Origin: Betaproteobacteria bacterium HGW-Betaproteobacteria-1
GTDB taxonomy: Bacteria > Pseudomonadota > Gammaproteobacteria > Burkholderiales > Methylophilaceae
DNA length: 64,000 nucleotides
Direction of reading: 5' to 3'
Assembly: GCA_002842435.1 (NCBI GenBank)
Contig: PHCX01000002.1
Span: 124,001 to 188,000, forward strand
Part shown: piece by piece, positions 50,837 to 61,458 of the stretch
Layout: each line of letters begins with the position of its first letter
Numbering within the stretch: position 1 is the first letter of the stretch
Translations under genes and position numbers: made by a program
Notes under the pieces: generated by a model
Seen by the model: the letters and a program-made list of their open reading frames with translations, nothing else
Database searches by the model: none
Told to the model about the DNA's origin: nothing

Positions 50837-52963
50837 ATGAATCAGTTGGTAGATGACGTTCAGAGCTTTTATGGTGGCTGTCCGCATGATTGTCCGGACA
50901 CCTGCTCCATGGTGTACAAAGTCAAGCAGGGCAAGCTGATCGAGGTCAAGGGCAACCCAGACCATCCGATGACGCGTGGCGGTCTCTGCGTCAAACTCAA
51001 GGATTACGAAAAACGCCACTATCACCCGGACCGCCTGCTGTATCCGATGAAGCGGGTCGGCCCGAAGGGCAGCAAGCAATTTGAGCGCATCAGCTGGGAC
51101 GAGGCGCTGGATACCATCGTCGATCGCTGGCAGGGATTGATTGCCGAGCATGGGCCGCAAGCGATCCTGCCTGCCAGTTACCTGGGCAACCAGGGCTTGG
51201 TGCATGGCTTGAACGGTGGTGATGCTTTCTTTAATCGTCTCGGTGCCACGGTCTGCGAACGTACCTTCTGCGGCGAAGGTTCCTGCACAGCATGGTTGCT
51301 GACGGTAGGCCCGACGGCAGGTGTCGATCCGGAGAGTTTCATCCATTCCAAGTACATTGTCATCTGGGCCTGCAACTCGGTCTCGACCAATCTGCATCAC
51401 TGGCATATCGTCAAGGAAGCGCAGAAGAAGGGTGCCAAGGTCGTGGTGGTGGATAGTTATGCTTCCAGAACCGCCAAGGAAGCGGACTGGCACATTGCGC
51501 CCAAGCCGGGCACCGATGGTGCGCTGGCGATGGCCATGATGCAGGTCATCATCGCTGAAGACCTGGTTGATCAGGATTACGTCGATAATTATACCGTCGG
51601 TTACAAGGAGCTGGCCGAGCGTGCGAAAACCTGTACGCCGGAATGGGCCGAGAAGATTACCGGCATTCCGGCTGATGACATCCGCCGCTTCGCCCGCGAA
51701 TATGCCACGACGCAGCCGGCTGCGATCCGCATAGGTGTTGCGTTGGAGCGCAGCTATGGTGGCAGTCAGGCGATACGGGCCGTCACCTGTCTGCCGGCGC
51801 TGATCGGCGCTTGGCGCCATGTCGGCGGCGGGATATTGCAATTTCCGGTGTGGGAGCACCCGTACAAATTTGATGTCATCTGCCGGCCGGATCTGATTCC
51901 GGAAGGCACGCAGGTAGTCAATATCCTGCAACTGGGTCGCGCCCTGCTGGGGGAGTTGCCGCTGAAAACACCGACCAAGTCGCTGATGGTGTGGAATACC
52001 AATCCGGTGACACAATCGCCGGAAACGGACAAGATCATCGCCGGCCTCGAGCGTGAAGACCTGTTCACCATTGTTGCCGATCATTTCATCTCGGACACCG
52101 CAGCCTATGCCGATATCGTGCTGCCGGCGGCCATGGGCGCCGAGATGGAAGACATGATTCTGTCCTGGGGGCACCTCCATCTGACCTACAACACCAAGTG
52201 CATCGAACCTCCGGGTGAGGCGCTGCCCAACAACGAGATATTCCGCCGCCTGGCCAAGCGTCTCGGGTTTGAGGAAGAGAACTTCAAATGGACCGATAGC
52301 GAGTGCCTGGAAAATTACGTGGACTGGAATTCTCCAGCCTGCGAAGGGATCGAACTTTCTCACCTGCGCGAGCATGGTTTTGCGCGGCTCAAGGTCGGCA
52401 CCAAGGATGATCGGGCACCGCACAAGCAGGGTAACTTTCCGACGCCTACCGGCAAGTGCATGTTCTATGTTGAAGGCGCCAAGAATTTCGTCGCCGGACC
52501 TTTCCGCCAGATGTATGAAGGTTTCCAGCCTGGCGAGGATCTGGATCCGTTGCCCGGTTACGTCCCTAATCGTGAGTCTCCGGACAGCAATCCGGCGTTG
52601 GCAGCCCGCTATCCGCTCAGTATCATCTCACCCAAGAGTCACGGCTTCCTGAATTCCTGTTACGCCAATGTGACGGAGAAGATCAAGGGCCAGGGTGAAC
52701 AGTTCGTGCTGATCAATCCGGCTGATGCAGATATGCGCGGTATTGATGAGGGCGCAAAAGTCCGGGTGTTCAATGACCGTGGCGCATTTGAAGGCGAAGC
52801 GAGAATCACGCGGGATGTGAACCCCGGTATTGTTGTCGCCACGCTCGGTTACTGGCGGCAACTGAACAACGGCACGGTGAACTGTATCAGTGCTGCCGAG
52901 TTCGGTGATATGGGGCATTCGACGACGTTCTCGGATAACCTGGTGCAGGTTGAGTTAAGGTAG
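50837..52963 (+). CDS. Molybdopterin-dependent oxidoreductase of the DMSO-reductase superfamily
   Basis: From ATG 50837 (GGAGAAG upstream) the protein has 708 residues. The N-terminus CPHDCPDTCSM with a further cysteine in GGLCVK is the 4Fe-4S site of this superfamily. The catalytic region has ERTFCGEGSC, where a cysteine or serine may ligate molybdenum, and bis-MGD binding regions and a C-terminal molydopterin dinucleotide-binding domain follow. There is no signal peptide, so it is cytoplasmic. No partner subunit genes are adjacent. The substrate is unknown; formate-, nitrate- or thiosulfate-type roles are all possible. Confidence 0.88.
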   Translation: MNQLVDDVQSFYGGCPHDCPDTCSMVYKVKQGKLIEVKGNPDHPMTRGGLCVKLKDYEKRHYHPDRLLYPMKRVGPKGSKQFERISWDEALDTIVDRWQGLIAEHGPQAILPASYLGNQGLVHGLNGGDAFFNRLGATVCERTFCGEGSCTAWLLTVGPTAGVDPESFIHSKYIVIWACNSVSTNLHHWHIVKEAQKKGAKVVVVDSYASRTAKEADWHIAPKPGTDGALAMAMMQVIIAEDLVDQDYVDNYTVGYKELAERAKTCTPEWAEKITGIPADDIRRFAREYATTQPAAIRIGVALERSYGGSQAIRAVTCLPALIGAWRHVGGGILQFPVWEHPYKFDVICRPDLIPEGTQVVNILQLGRALLGELPLKTPTKSLMVWNTNPVTQSPETDKIIAGLEREDLFTIVADHFISDTAAYADIVLPAAMGAEMEDMILSWGHLHLTYNTKCIEPPGEALPNNEIFRRLAKRLGFEEENFKWTDSECLENYVDWNSPACEGIELSHLREHGFARLKVGTKDDRAPHKQGNFPTPTGKCMFYVEGAKNFVAGPFRQMYEGFQPGEDLDPLPGYVPNRESPDSNPALAARYPLSIISPKSHGFLNSCYANVTEKIKGQGEQFVLINPADADMRGIDEGAKVRVFNDRGAFEGEARITRDVNPGIVVATLGYWRQLNNGTVNCISAAEFGDMGHSTTFSDNLVQVELR

Positions 52964-52966
52964 AAC

Positions 52967-53004
52967 TTAAAGAGCTGAGTCGCTTTTGCGACTTAGCTCT
53001 TTAA
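52967..53004. terminator. Long hairpin between convergent genes, acting on both strands
   Basis: A 17-bp stem (52967-52983 with 52988-53004, AAAGAGCTGAGTCGC pattern) with a TTTT loop and one wobble sits in the 41-bp gap between the molybdopterin gene and the coiled-coil gene. The A/T-rich base of the stem gives a short U-tract on either strand. Confidence 0.75.
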
Positions 53005-54219
53005 CTATTCGATTTTTGCATTGCTATCCTTAACACTCTTTGTGTTAAAAAATCCAGAAACCCTCTCTAATATTGGGTGATCTGACTGATTGTAGTCAGA
53101 TAATAGTTTGCCAGGGTTTTCCGTGCTTACCTCTAGTATGTTGCGTAGTAGTTTAGCTTTTAGTTCGGCCGAAACTGTTTTGTCTTTAATGTCCTCTATT
53201 TGCTTTGTTAGCCCTTCGAATGTCTTACTTACGACTTCTTTGTGCGTATATTCCTCAATTAATCTTTTTGATAAGTTAATTTTTTTATTTGTTGAAAGCG
53301 CAATCCAAAGTGGAGGGATGTAGAGCAGAACAATTGGTGACACTAAGCTCGATAATTGCATAATGACTTGCTGCAAAGGGATTTTGTCGTGAATAAGCAT
53401 GTATGCACTTACAGCAAAAGGGATAAAGGACACAGTCATCAAAACATAAATCCAATTTTTAAAAGATTTTTTTAGCATGTCAATTTCAAGGATTTCATCA
53501 TCCTTTTTCTTTGAATATGCATAACTTAATCCAGTAGTTAGAGCTTTTGGAAGTAATGATTGAATTTCACTTTGAGATGCTAAATATGACTTTTTCCATT
53601 CACTTAAAGTGTTATCAAATTCAGTTTTCTTATCTTTAGAGAATTTTTCAAAGCTATTTTTTAACTCGATATATGCTTTGTTTAATTCATCTTTTCTTCC
53701 CGCGATTTTTGTCTCAACACCAGTTGTTGGGTCGGTTTTGCTAAAACCAAAAATTTCAAAATACAATGTGTCTACTTCTTTTTTTCTTGTAGTCAGTTGA
53801 TTAACGTAGGCTTCAATCTGCGAAGAGGATTCATCGGCAGACGCTGATAATGTTTCTAGTTTTTGTAGCTGCTCTGCGTAATTAGAATAATTTTCAAATA
53901 AGGTTTCAAGTTCTTCAATCTCCCCTTCAATAGCCTCTTTTTTGGATGCCAGATTTGAATGAAAAGATTGTATGGTGGTAATTTGCTCTGAGATTCCAGA
54001 CTTTTCAATCATGTCTGAAGTGGACAGGATTGATTTTAGAAATGCCTCGGCTTCAATTCTCGATGCTTCACATTTGTTTCTATATTCGGAACATTTTCTG
54101 GATGCTTGTTTTGCATCTTTTTCGTAGTCGGATGTTTTCTTTTTAATTGAATCTTGCAGGTCAACTATACTTGCCCAAAGCTTTTTTCTTTCACTTTCCA
54201 AATATTCAACATCAGCCAT
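53005..54219 (-). CDS. AT-rich coiled-coil protein with two membrane helices, function unknown
   Basis: ATG 54219 is chosen because GAAGGA lies just upstream; an in-frame TTG at 54234 would place the start within that site. The 404-residue protein is about 250 residues of predicted coiled coil (ERKKLWASIVDLQDSIKKK, SKKEAIEGEIEELETLFENY, TRKKEVDTLYFEIFGFSK), then two membrane helices (about 256-276 and 284-307), then a helical C-terminus. Composition is far more AT-rich and Lys/Ser-rich than its neighbours, pointing to acquisition. I do not recognise the family. It stands alone between two housekeeping units. Confidence 0.75.
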   Translation of the reverse strand: MADVEYLESERKKLWASIVDLQDSIKKKTSDYEKDAKQASRKCSEYRNKCEASRIEAEAFLKSILSTSDMIEKSGISEQITTIQSFHSNLASKKEAIEGEIEELETLFENYSNYAEQLQKLETLSASADESSSQIEAYVNQLTTRKKEVDTLYFEIFGFSKTDPTTGVETKIAGRKDELNKAYIELKNSFEKFSKDKKTEFDNTLSEWKKSYLASQSEIQSLLPKALTTGLSYAYSKKKDDEILEIDMLKKSFKNWIYVLMTVSFIPFAVSAYMLIHDKIPLQQVIMQLSSLVSPIVLLYIPPLWIALSTNKKINLSKRLIEEYTHKEVVSKTFEGLTKQIEDIKDKTVSAELKAKLLRNILEVSTENPGKLLSDYNQSDHPILERVSGFFNTKSVKDSNAKIE

Positions 54220-54407
54220 TTTTTTATCCTTCAAGCCTTGTGGGTTGGAATTTGTTACTTAGTGGCATAAGAATACTTAATATATTGATTATTGGAAAAT
54301 TTATCTTAATTCCTAATCTGCGGTCGTTACTCGATTGACGAGTTACTTTCCTTTGCTGCTTACTTGATACGCCTCGATAAGGCTGCGTTTTCCAGTAAAA
54401 TCCCGTC

Positions 54408-55424
54408 ATGGATATCTACTCAGTTCTCAAACCATTTTTATTCAGGCTCGATGCCGAGCGCACCCATGACCTTACGCTGAAAAGCCTCAAGCTGGTTCAC
54501 AAGCTGGGGCTTTCGTGCCTGTTCGGAAAGCCGCCGGCGTGCGAACCGCGACAGGTGATGGGGCTGGTTTTCCCCAATGCCGTAGGGCTGGCAGCCGGGC
54601 TCGACAAAAATGCGGCTTATATTGATGGTCTGGCTGCATTGGGCTTCGGTTTTATAGAGGTCGGTACCGTGACACCGCGGCCGCAGCCCGGCAACCCGAA
54701 GCCGCGCCTGTTTCGGGTCAGGGAAGCGGAAGGCATCATCAACCGTTTCGGTTTCAATAATCTGGGTGTCGACCAACTGATAGAGAATGTGAAGGTGGCC
54801 AGATTCAAGGGCATACTCGGCATCAATATCGGCAAGAACTTCGATACGCCGAATGAATTTGCGGTCGATGATTACCTGATATGTCTGCGCAAGGTCTATG
54901 CCTATGCGAGTTATGTCACGGTCAACATTTCCTCACCCAACACCAAGAATCTGCGTGCGCTACAGGAGAAGGAAGCGCTCTCCGGGCTGCTGGCGACACT
55001 GAAACACGAGCAGTTGAAACTGGCCGAGATGCATGGCAAGTATGTGCCTGTCGCGCTGAAGATCGCACCGGACCTGGAGCTTGAGCAGGTGCACGAGATT
55101 GCCGATCTGCTCGTGGAGCATGGCTTCGATGCCGTGATTGCGACCAACACCACGCTGGCGCGTGATGCAGTGCAAAACCTGAAGAACGGCACTGAAACCG
55201 GCGGTTTGTCCGGTGCACCCGTGCGCGACAAGTCCACTCAGGTGATACGCCAATTCGCACAACGCCTACAGGGCATAATCCCCATTATCGGTGTCGGCGG
55301 CATACTCTCGGGTGAGGATGCCGCTGAGAAGATAGCTGCTGGAGCCAGCCTGGTGCAGGTTTACAGCGGTTTGATCTATCGCGGTCCTGCACTGGTGAAG
55401 GATATCTGCAGCAAACTCAAATAA
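54408..55424 (+). CDS. pyrD: Dihydroorotate dehydrogenase (quinone, class 2)
   Basis: PyrD oxidises dihydroorotate to orotate and reduces quinone. The 338-residue protein has the N-terminal membrane-association extension of class 2 enzymes and the motifs [38 protein letters not shown] with the flavin loop, [21 protein letters not shown] and [27 protein letters not shown]. The length is standard. It is followed 10 bp later by the DUF2892 gene. Confidence 0.96.
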   Translation: MDIYSVLKPFLFRLDAERTHDLTLKSLKLVHKLGLSCLFGKPPACEPRQVMGLVFPNAVGLAAGLDKNAAYIDGLAALGFGFIEVGTVTPRPQPGNPKPRLFRVREAEGIINRFGFNNLGVDQLIENVKVARFKGILGINIGKNFDTPNEFAVDDYLICLRKVYAYASYVTVNISSPNTKNLRALQEKEALSGLLATLKHEQLKLAEMHGKYVPVALKIAPDLELEQVHEIADLLVEHGFDAVIATNTTLARDAVQNLKNGTETGGLSGAPVRDKSTQVIRQFAQRLQGIIPIIGVGGILSGEDAAEKIAAGASLVQVYSGLIYRGPALVKDICSKLK

Positions 55425-55434
55425 GGAGAGCGCA

Positions 55435-55665
55435 ATGAAATCCGGCCTATGGAAAATCGGCAAAGGCCCGATCAATGTCGGTCAACTGGACCGGGTGCTG
55501 CGTATTCTGGCCGGTCTCTGTCTGGTCGCCATTCTTTTCATTGAGGCTTCGACTTGGCGCCTGGTGGGCCTGCTCGGGCTAGCCTATATCTTTACAGGTC
55601 TCACCCGCTGGTGCCCGATCTATACCTGGATGGGCATCAACACCTGCAGCACCAAAAAAACCTAA
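55435..55665 (+). CDS. DUF2892 family inner-membrane protein (YgaP-like)
   Basis: The 76-residue protein has the DUF2892 pattern: NVGQLDRVLRILAGLCLVAI then a second helix (LVGLLGLAYIFTGLTRWCPIYTWMGINTC) with two conserved cysteines. Two membrane helices are predicted. AAGGAGAG precedes the start. It lies between pyrD and the GST gene in one unit. The function is unknown; a sulfur-related role is known only for the larger YgaP. Confidence 0.85.
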   Translation: MKSGLWKIGKGPINVGQLDRVLRILAGLCLVAILFIEASTWRLVGLLGLAYIFTGLTRWCPIYTWMGINTCSTKKT

Positions 55666-55667
55666 GA

Positions 55668-56294
55668 ATGACGCAGCCGATACTCTATTCCTACCGTCGT
55701 TGCCCTTATGCGATGCGGGCACGCATGGCTTTGCGCTATGCGGGTATCGCCGTCGAGATTCGTGAAATCGTACTGAGTGATAAACCCCGACACATGCTGG
55801 CAGTCTCGCCCAAGGGTACGGTGCCTGTGCTTGTGCTGCCGGATGGCAAGGTGATTGATGAGAGTCTGGATGTCATGGCTTGGGCGCTTTCCCGGAACGA
55901 TCCTGATGGCTGGTTGACGGGTGACAGCCTGTTGCCGGAGTTGATTGCCGAGAATGACGGCGATTTCAAGCGGGCGTTGGATCGGTACAAATACGCAACG
56001 CGTTTTCCTGAGAAAAGTGCAGAAGTTTATCGCCAGCAGGGCGAGCAATTCCTTTCCAGGCTGGAAGCCTTGCTGGCCGAGCACGACTATTTGTTGTCAG
56101 ATAAACTGACACAGGCGGATGTGGCCATTTTCCCGTTCATCCGCCAGTTTTCCATGGTGGATGCAGACTGGTTTGCGCAGGCACCTTATCCGCACCTGCG
56201 ACATTGGCTGGCCGGGCTGCTGGCTTCCGATATGTTCAATGGTGTCATGCAAAAACAAACAGCCTGGCAACAAAACGACCATCAGGTCGTTTGA
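55668..56294 (+). CDS. Glutathione S-transferase/glutaredoxin-2-like protein
   Basis: From ATG 55668 the protein has 208 residues; the frame's upstream extension lies in the DUF2892 gene. The N-terminal thioredoxin-like domain has CPYAMRAR (Cys12 as the nucleophile) and VSPKGTVPVLVLPDG with the cis-proline; the C-terminal helical domain is shorter than average. It is a GST or Grx2-type enzyme, acting in the cytoplasm. Only 2 bp separate it from the DUF2892 gene. Its stop codon lies inside a terminator-like hairpin. Confidence 0.87.
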   Translation: MTQPILYSYRRCPYAMRARMALRYAGIAVEIREIVLSDKPRHMLAVSPKGTVPVLVLPDGKVIDESLDVMAWALSRNDPDGWLTGDSLLPELIAENDGDFKRALDRYKYATRFPEKSAEVYRQQGEQFLSRLEALLAEHDYLLSDKLTQADVAIFPFIRQFSMVDADWFAQAPYPHLRHWLAGLLASDMFNGVMQKQTAWQQNDHQVV

Positions 56295-56309
56295 ACCAGG
56301 CTGTGGTTT
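56260..56309 (+). terminator. Two-part hairpin terminator embedding the GST stop codon
   Basis: Outer arms ACAGCCTGG (56260-56268) and CCAGGCTGT (56296-56304) and inner arms AAACGACC (56273-56280) and GGTCGTTT (56285-56292) form one long interrupted stem, followed by GGTTTT. The GST stop (TGA, 56292-56294) lies within it. It separates the convergent GST and clpA genes. Confidence 0.65.
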
Positions 56310-56333
56310 TGAGAAGCGGCTTAAGTCAGTTGA

Positions 56334-58622
<2,289 letters not shown>

Positions 58623-58710
58623 CTTGGTCGTTCAACTTGGATTGCGGGGTACTGCAAATTGCACTTCATTTGGACTACATAAACTATGAAACGGTTGAAT
58701 ACATCAAAAC

Positions 58711-59022
58711 TTAAGCAATTTCCATGACACATTGCAGGGGATGCTGATGCTCCTGTGCATAATTCATCACCTGATTGGTTTTGGTTTCTGCAATGCCATG
58801 CGGGTAAACCCCGCAAACGCCAGCTCCCTCTGTATGGACTTTGAGCATAATCTGCGTCGCTTGTTCACGCGATTTGTTAAAAAATCGTTGCAGCACATCC
58901 ACTACAAACTCCATCGGCGTGTAATCGTCATTCAACAGGATGACTTTATACATCGACGGCGGTTTGGGCTTTGCTGTCTTCGGTTCTGATATTACGCTGT
59001 CTTGATGCTTGGTATTTGCCAT
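58711..59022 (-). CDS. clpS: ATP-dependent Clp protease adaptor protein ClpS
   Basis: ClpS delivers N-degron substrates to ClpA. The 103-residue protein has a flexible N-terminus ([13 protein letters not shown]) that engages ClpA and the diagnostic core [20 protein letters not shown] with the substrate pocket, followed by [16 protein letters not shown] and the C-terminal LQCVMEIA. It directly precedes clpA on the same strand. Confidence 0.96.
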   Translation of the reverse strand: MANTKHQDSVISEPKTAKPKPPSMYKVILLNDDYTPMEFVVDVLQRFFNKSREQATQIMLKVHTEGAGVCGVYPHGIAETKTNQVMNYAQEHQHPLQCVMEIA

Positions 59023-59135
59023 ATGTCAGTTCTATTTTGAGCCGAATCTGGAAAATTTCAAGTCTAAATACGGCTGCTGATTTGGCCGGGCGGAACTGCA
59101 AGCTGCAGAAGGTTCGGTTAATGGATAATCCGGGT

Positions 59136-60395
59136 TCAGGGATAGATGCGGACGCTTTTGACGATCCTGTCGTGGGTTTGCAGAATTTCAAGACGGTGCG
59201 TACCAATTTTGAGACTGGTGTTGGGTTCCGGGATGTCCTCAAAATGTTCCAGTACCAATCCGTTCATGGTGCGCGGGCCGTCAAGCGGGAGGTTCAGGCC
59301 GAGTTTCTTGTTGAGATCGCGCAGATGGCTGCTGCCATCAACGATCCAGCTGCCATCCTCTTCCTGATGATAAGAGCTCATGCGCAAAGGTGATTGTGTA
59401 GTGAAGTCGCCAATAACCTCTTCCAGGATATCTTCAAGGCTGATCAGGCCTTTCAGTTCGCCGTATTCATCGACGACCAGGGCAATGCGCTGCCGGTTTT
59501 CCTGGAATTGCTGCATTTGTGTATAGAGCGGTGTGCCGGAGGGGATGAAGTAGGGTTCCGTGATGATTTCGCGCAAGGATTCCATGTCCAGCCTGCCGTC
59601 GCGCAGCTGGCTCATGGCCTTGCGCAGGTGCAGAATGCCGATGATGTCTTCGTTGGGTCCTTCCTTCACCGGCAGACGGGTGTGGTGACTGGTGGCCAAC
59701 TGCTGCAGGATGTCCTCCAGCGCATCATCGAAATTGATGGATTCGATCTGGGTGTGCGCAATCATCACGTCGTCGACCGTGATTTTTTCCAGCTCGAACA
59801 GATTGAGCAGAATGGCTCGGTGTTTTTTCGGGATATAACTGCCGGCATCCAGCACGATACTGCGCAATTCTTCCATGGAGACAGCGTGGCTGGTTTCGGC
59901 AAAATTGACCTTGATGCCGAGCAATCGCAGCAGGCCTTGCACAAACAGGTTGATGAACCAGACGACCGGGGTCGACAGCTTCAGCAAGGGGTAGAGGATG
60001 TAACTGCAGAACAGCGCAAGCTTTTCCGAATGCGCAGCTGCAAAGACCTTGGGGGTGATTTCGCTGAACACCAGAATGGCAAAGGTGACGCTGAGCGTCG
60101 CCAGCATCAGGACCACTTCGCCTTCGCCGAACAGGTTGATGCTGATGACGGTGACCAGCGTGGCAGAAGCGGCATTGGCCAGATTGTTGCAGAGCAGGAT
60201 CATGCCCAGCAGCTTGTCGGTCTTGCTCAGTAACGAGACGGCAAGACGCGCGCCGCGATGGCCATCTTTAGCCAGATGGCGCAACCGGTAGCGGTTGACG
60301 GACATCAGGCTGGTTTCGGAAACGGAGAAAAATGCAGAAATGAAGAGCAGCAAGGCGAGTGCGCCAAGCTGCATCGATATGGGAATCTGGTCCAA
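59136..60395 (-). CDS. CNNM/CorC-type transporter-associated protein with DUF21, CBS and CorC_HlyC domains
   Basis: The 419-residue protein has an N-terminal DUF21 membrane domain (about 10-185, four helices including SETSLMSVNRYRLRHLAKDG and GMILLCNNLANAASATLVTV), two CBS domains (about 205-330 with MIAHTQIESINFDDALEDIL and LVVDEYGELKGLISLEDILEEVIGD) and a C-terminal CorC_HlyC domain (about 340-415). Proteins of this layout are linked to magnesium/cobalt efflux. It lies between clpS and secF on the minus strand without clear coupling. Confidence 0.9.
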   Translation of the reverse strand: MDQIPISMQLGALALLLFISAFFSVSETSLMSVNRYRLRHLAKDGHRGARLAVSLLSKTDKLLGMILLCNNLANAASATLVTVISINLFGEGEVVLMLATLSVTFAILVFSEITPKVFAAAHSEKLALFCSYILYPLLKLSTPVVWFINLFVQGLLRLLGIKVNFAETSHAVSMEELRSIVLDAGSYIPKKHRAILLNLFELEKITVDDVMIAHTQIESINFDDALEDILQQLATSHHTRLPVKEGPNEDIIGILHLRKAMSQLRDGRLDMESLREIITEPYFIPSGTPLYTQMQQFQENRQRIALVVDEYGELKGLISLEDILEEVIGDFTTQSPLRMSSYHQEEDGSWIVDGSSHLRDLNKKLGLNLPLDGPRTMNGLVLEHFEDIPEPNTSLKIGTHRLEILQTHDRIVKSVRIYP

Positions 60396-60484
60396 GTGGG
60401 TGGGTTCGGTTAAGTGACGATGCTAGTGTCGGGCGGAATGCCCTGCTTTGTCAAGGCACTCCTCCCGTATGAGCCTGAGATGAC

Positions 60485-61420
60485 TCAGGGCAGGGCTTCT
60501 TCTTCGGTCTGTTTCTTTTCAGGTGGCACGAAGGTCTCGCGTGATACGCCGAGGAAAAGCACGATAGGGCTGGCAACCAGCACGGAAGAATAGATACCGA
60601 ACAGGATGCCGATGGTCAGTGCCAGCGAGAAGTTATGCAGCACTTCACCACCGAAGATCAGCATCGACAGCACCATCAGCTGCGTCGAGAAGTGGGTGAT
60701 GATGGTGCGTGACATGGTGCGTGTAATTGCGTTGTCGATAATATCCTTGGGTGCGGCCTTGCGCATCTTGCGAAAATTTTCGCGGATACGGTCAAAGACC
60801 ACGACCGACTCATTGACCGAGTAGCCCAGTACGGCCAGAACAGCAGCCAGCACGGTCAGGTTGAATTCCCACTGGAAGAAGGCAAAGAAACCGAGAATGA
60901 TGACAACGTCGTGCGAGTTGGCGATCATCGCGGCCAGCGCGAATTGCCATTCGAAACGGAAGTACAGGTAGAGCATGATGCCGATACTGACCAGCAGCAA
61001 GGCCAGCGCACCATTTTCATAAAGTTCCTGTCCGACCTGCGGGCCGACGAACTCGACCCGGCTCATGACTACGGAGCTGTCGGCCTTGTACAAGGCGGCC
61101 ATGACTTCGTCAGACAGCTGGGCAGTGCTCAGGCCCTCTTTCACGGGCAGACGGATCAGTACGTCGCGGCTGGTGCCGAAGTTCTGCACCGTTACATCGC
61201 TCAGGCCTACGCTCTGCACTGCAGTGCGGATCTGCTCGATATTGGCGGCTTGCGGGTAGCTGACTTCCATCATGGTGCCGCCGGTGAAATCAACGCCGAG
61301 ATTCAGCCCCCTGACTGCCAGGAAATAGATGGCAAGGATGAAGGTGATGAGCGATATGGCCGTTGTCAGGCGGCCGTAGCTCATGAAGGGAATGTCTTTT
61401 TTAATCCGGAAAAATTCCAT
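60485..61420 (-). CDS. secF: Protein translocase subunit SecF
   Basis: SecF, with SecD, uses the proton gradient to complete protein export. The 311-residue protein has six membrane helices, the first-loop periplasmic domain with FTGGTMMEVSYP, and the family core VIILGFFAFFQWEFNLTVLAAVLAVLGYSVNESVVVFDRIRENFR and TRTMSRTIITHFSTQL. It follows secD after 38 bp. The C-terminal tail is acidic (KKQTEEEALP). Confidence 0.96.
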   Translation of the reverse strand: MEFFRIKKDIPFMSYGRLTTAISLITFILAIYFLAVRGLNLGVDFTGGTMMEVSYPQAANIEQIRTAVQSVGLSDVTVQNFGTSRDVLIRLPVKEGLSTAQLSDEVMAALYKADSSVVMSRVEFVGPQVGQELYENGALALLLVSIGIMLYLYFRFEWQFALAAMIANSHDVVIILGFFAFFQWEFNLTVLAAVLAVLGYSVNESVVVFDRIRENFRKMRKAAPKDIIDNAITRTMSRTIITHFSTQLMVLSMLIFGGEVLHNFSLALTIGILFGIYSSVLVASPIVLFLGVSRETFVPPEKKQTEEEALP

Positions 61421-61458
61421 AATTTTGCTCTGTGTATTCTGGGTCGTTAACTTGATGA

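Noticed and set aside
50720-52423. 567-residue open frame on the minus strand
   Set aside because: It mirrors the molybdopterin oxidoreductase, which has clear motifs; the minus frame lacks a start site and domain features.
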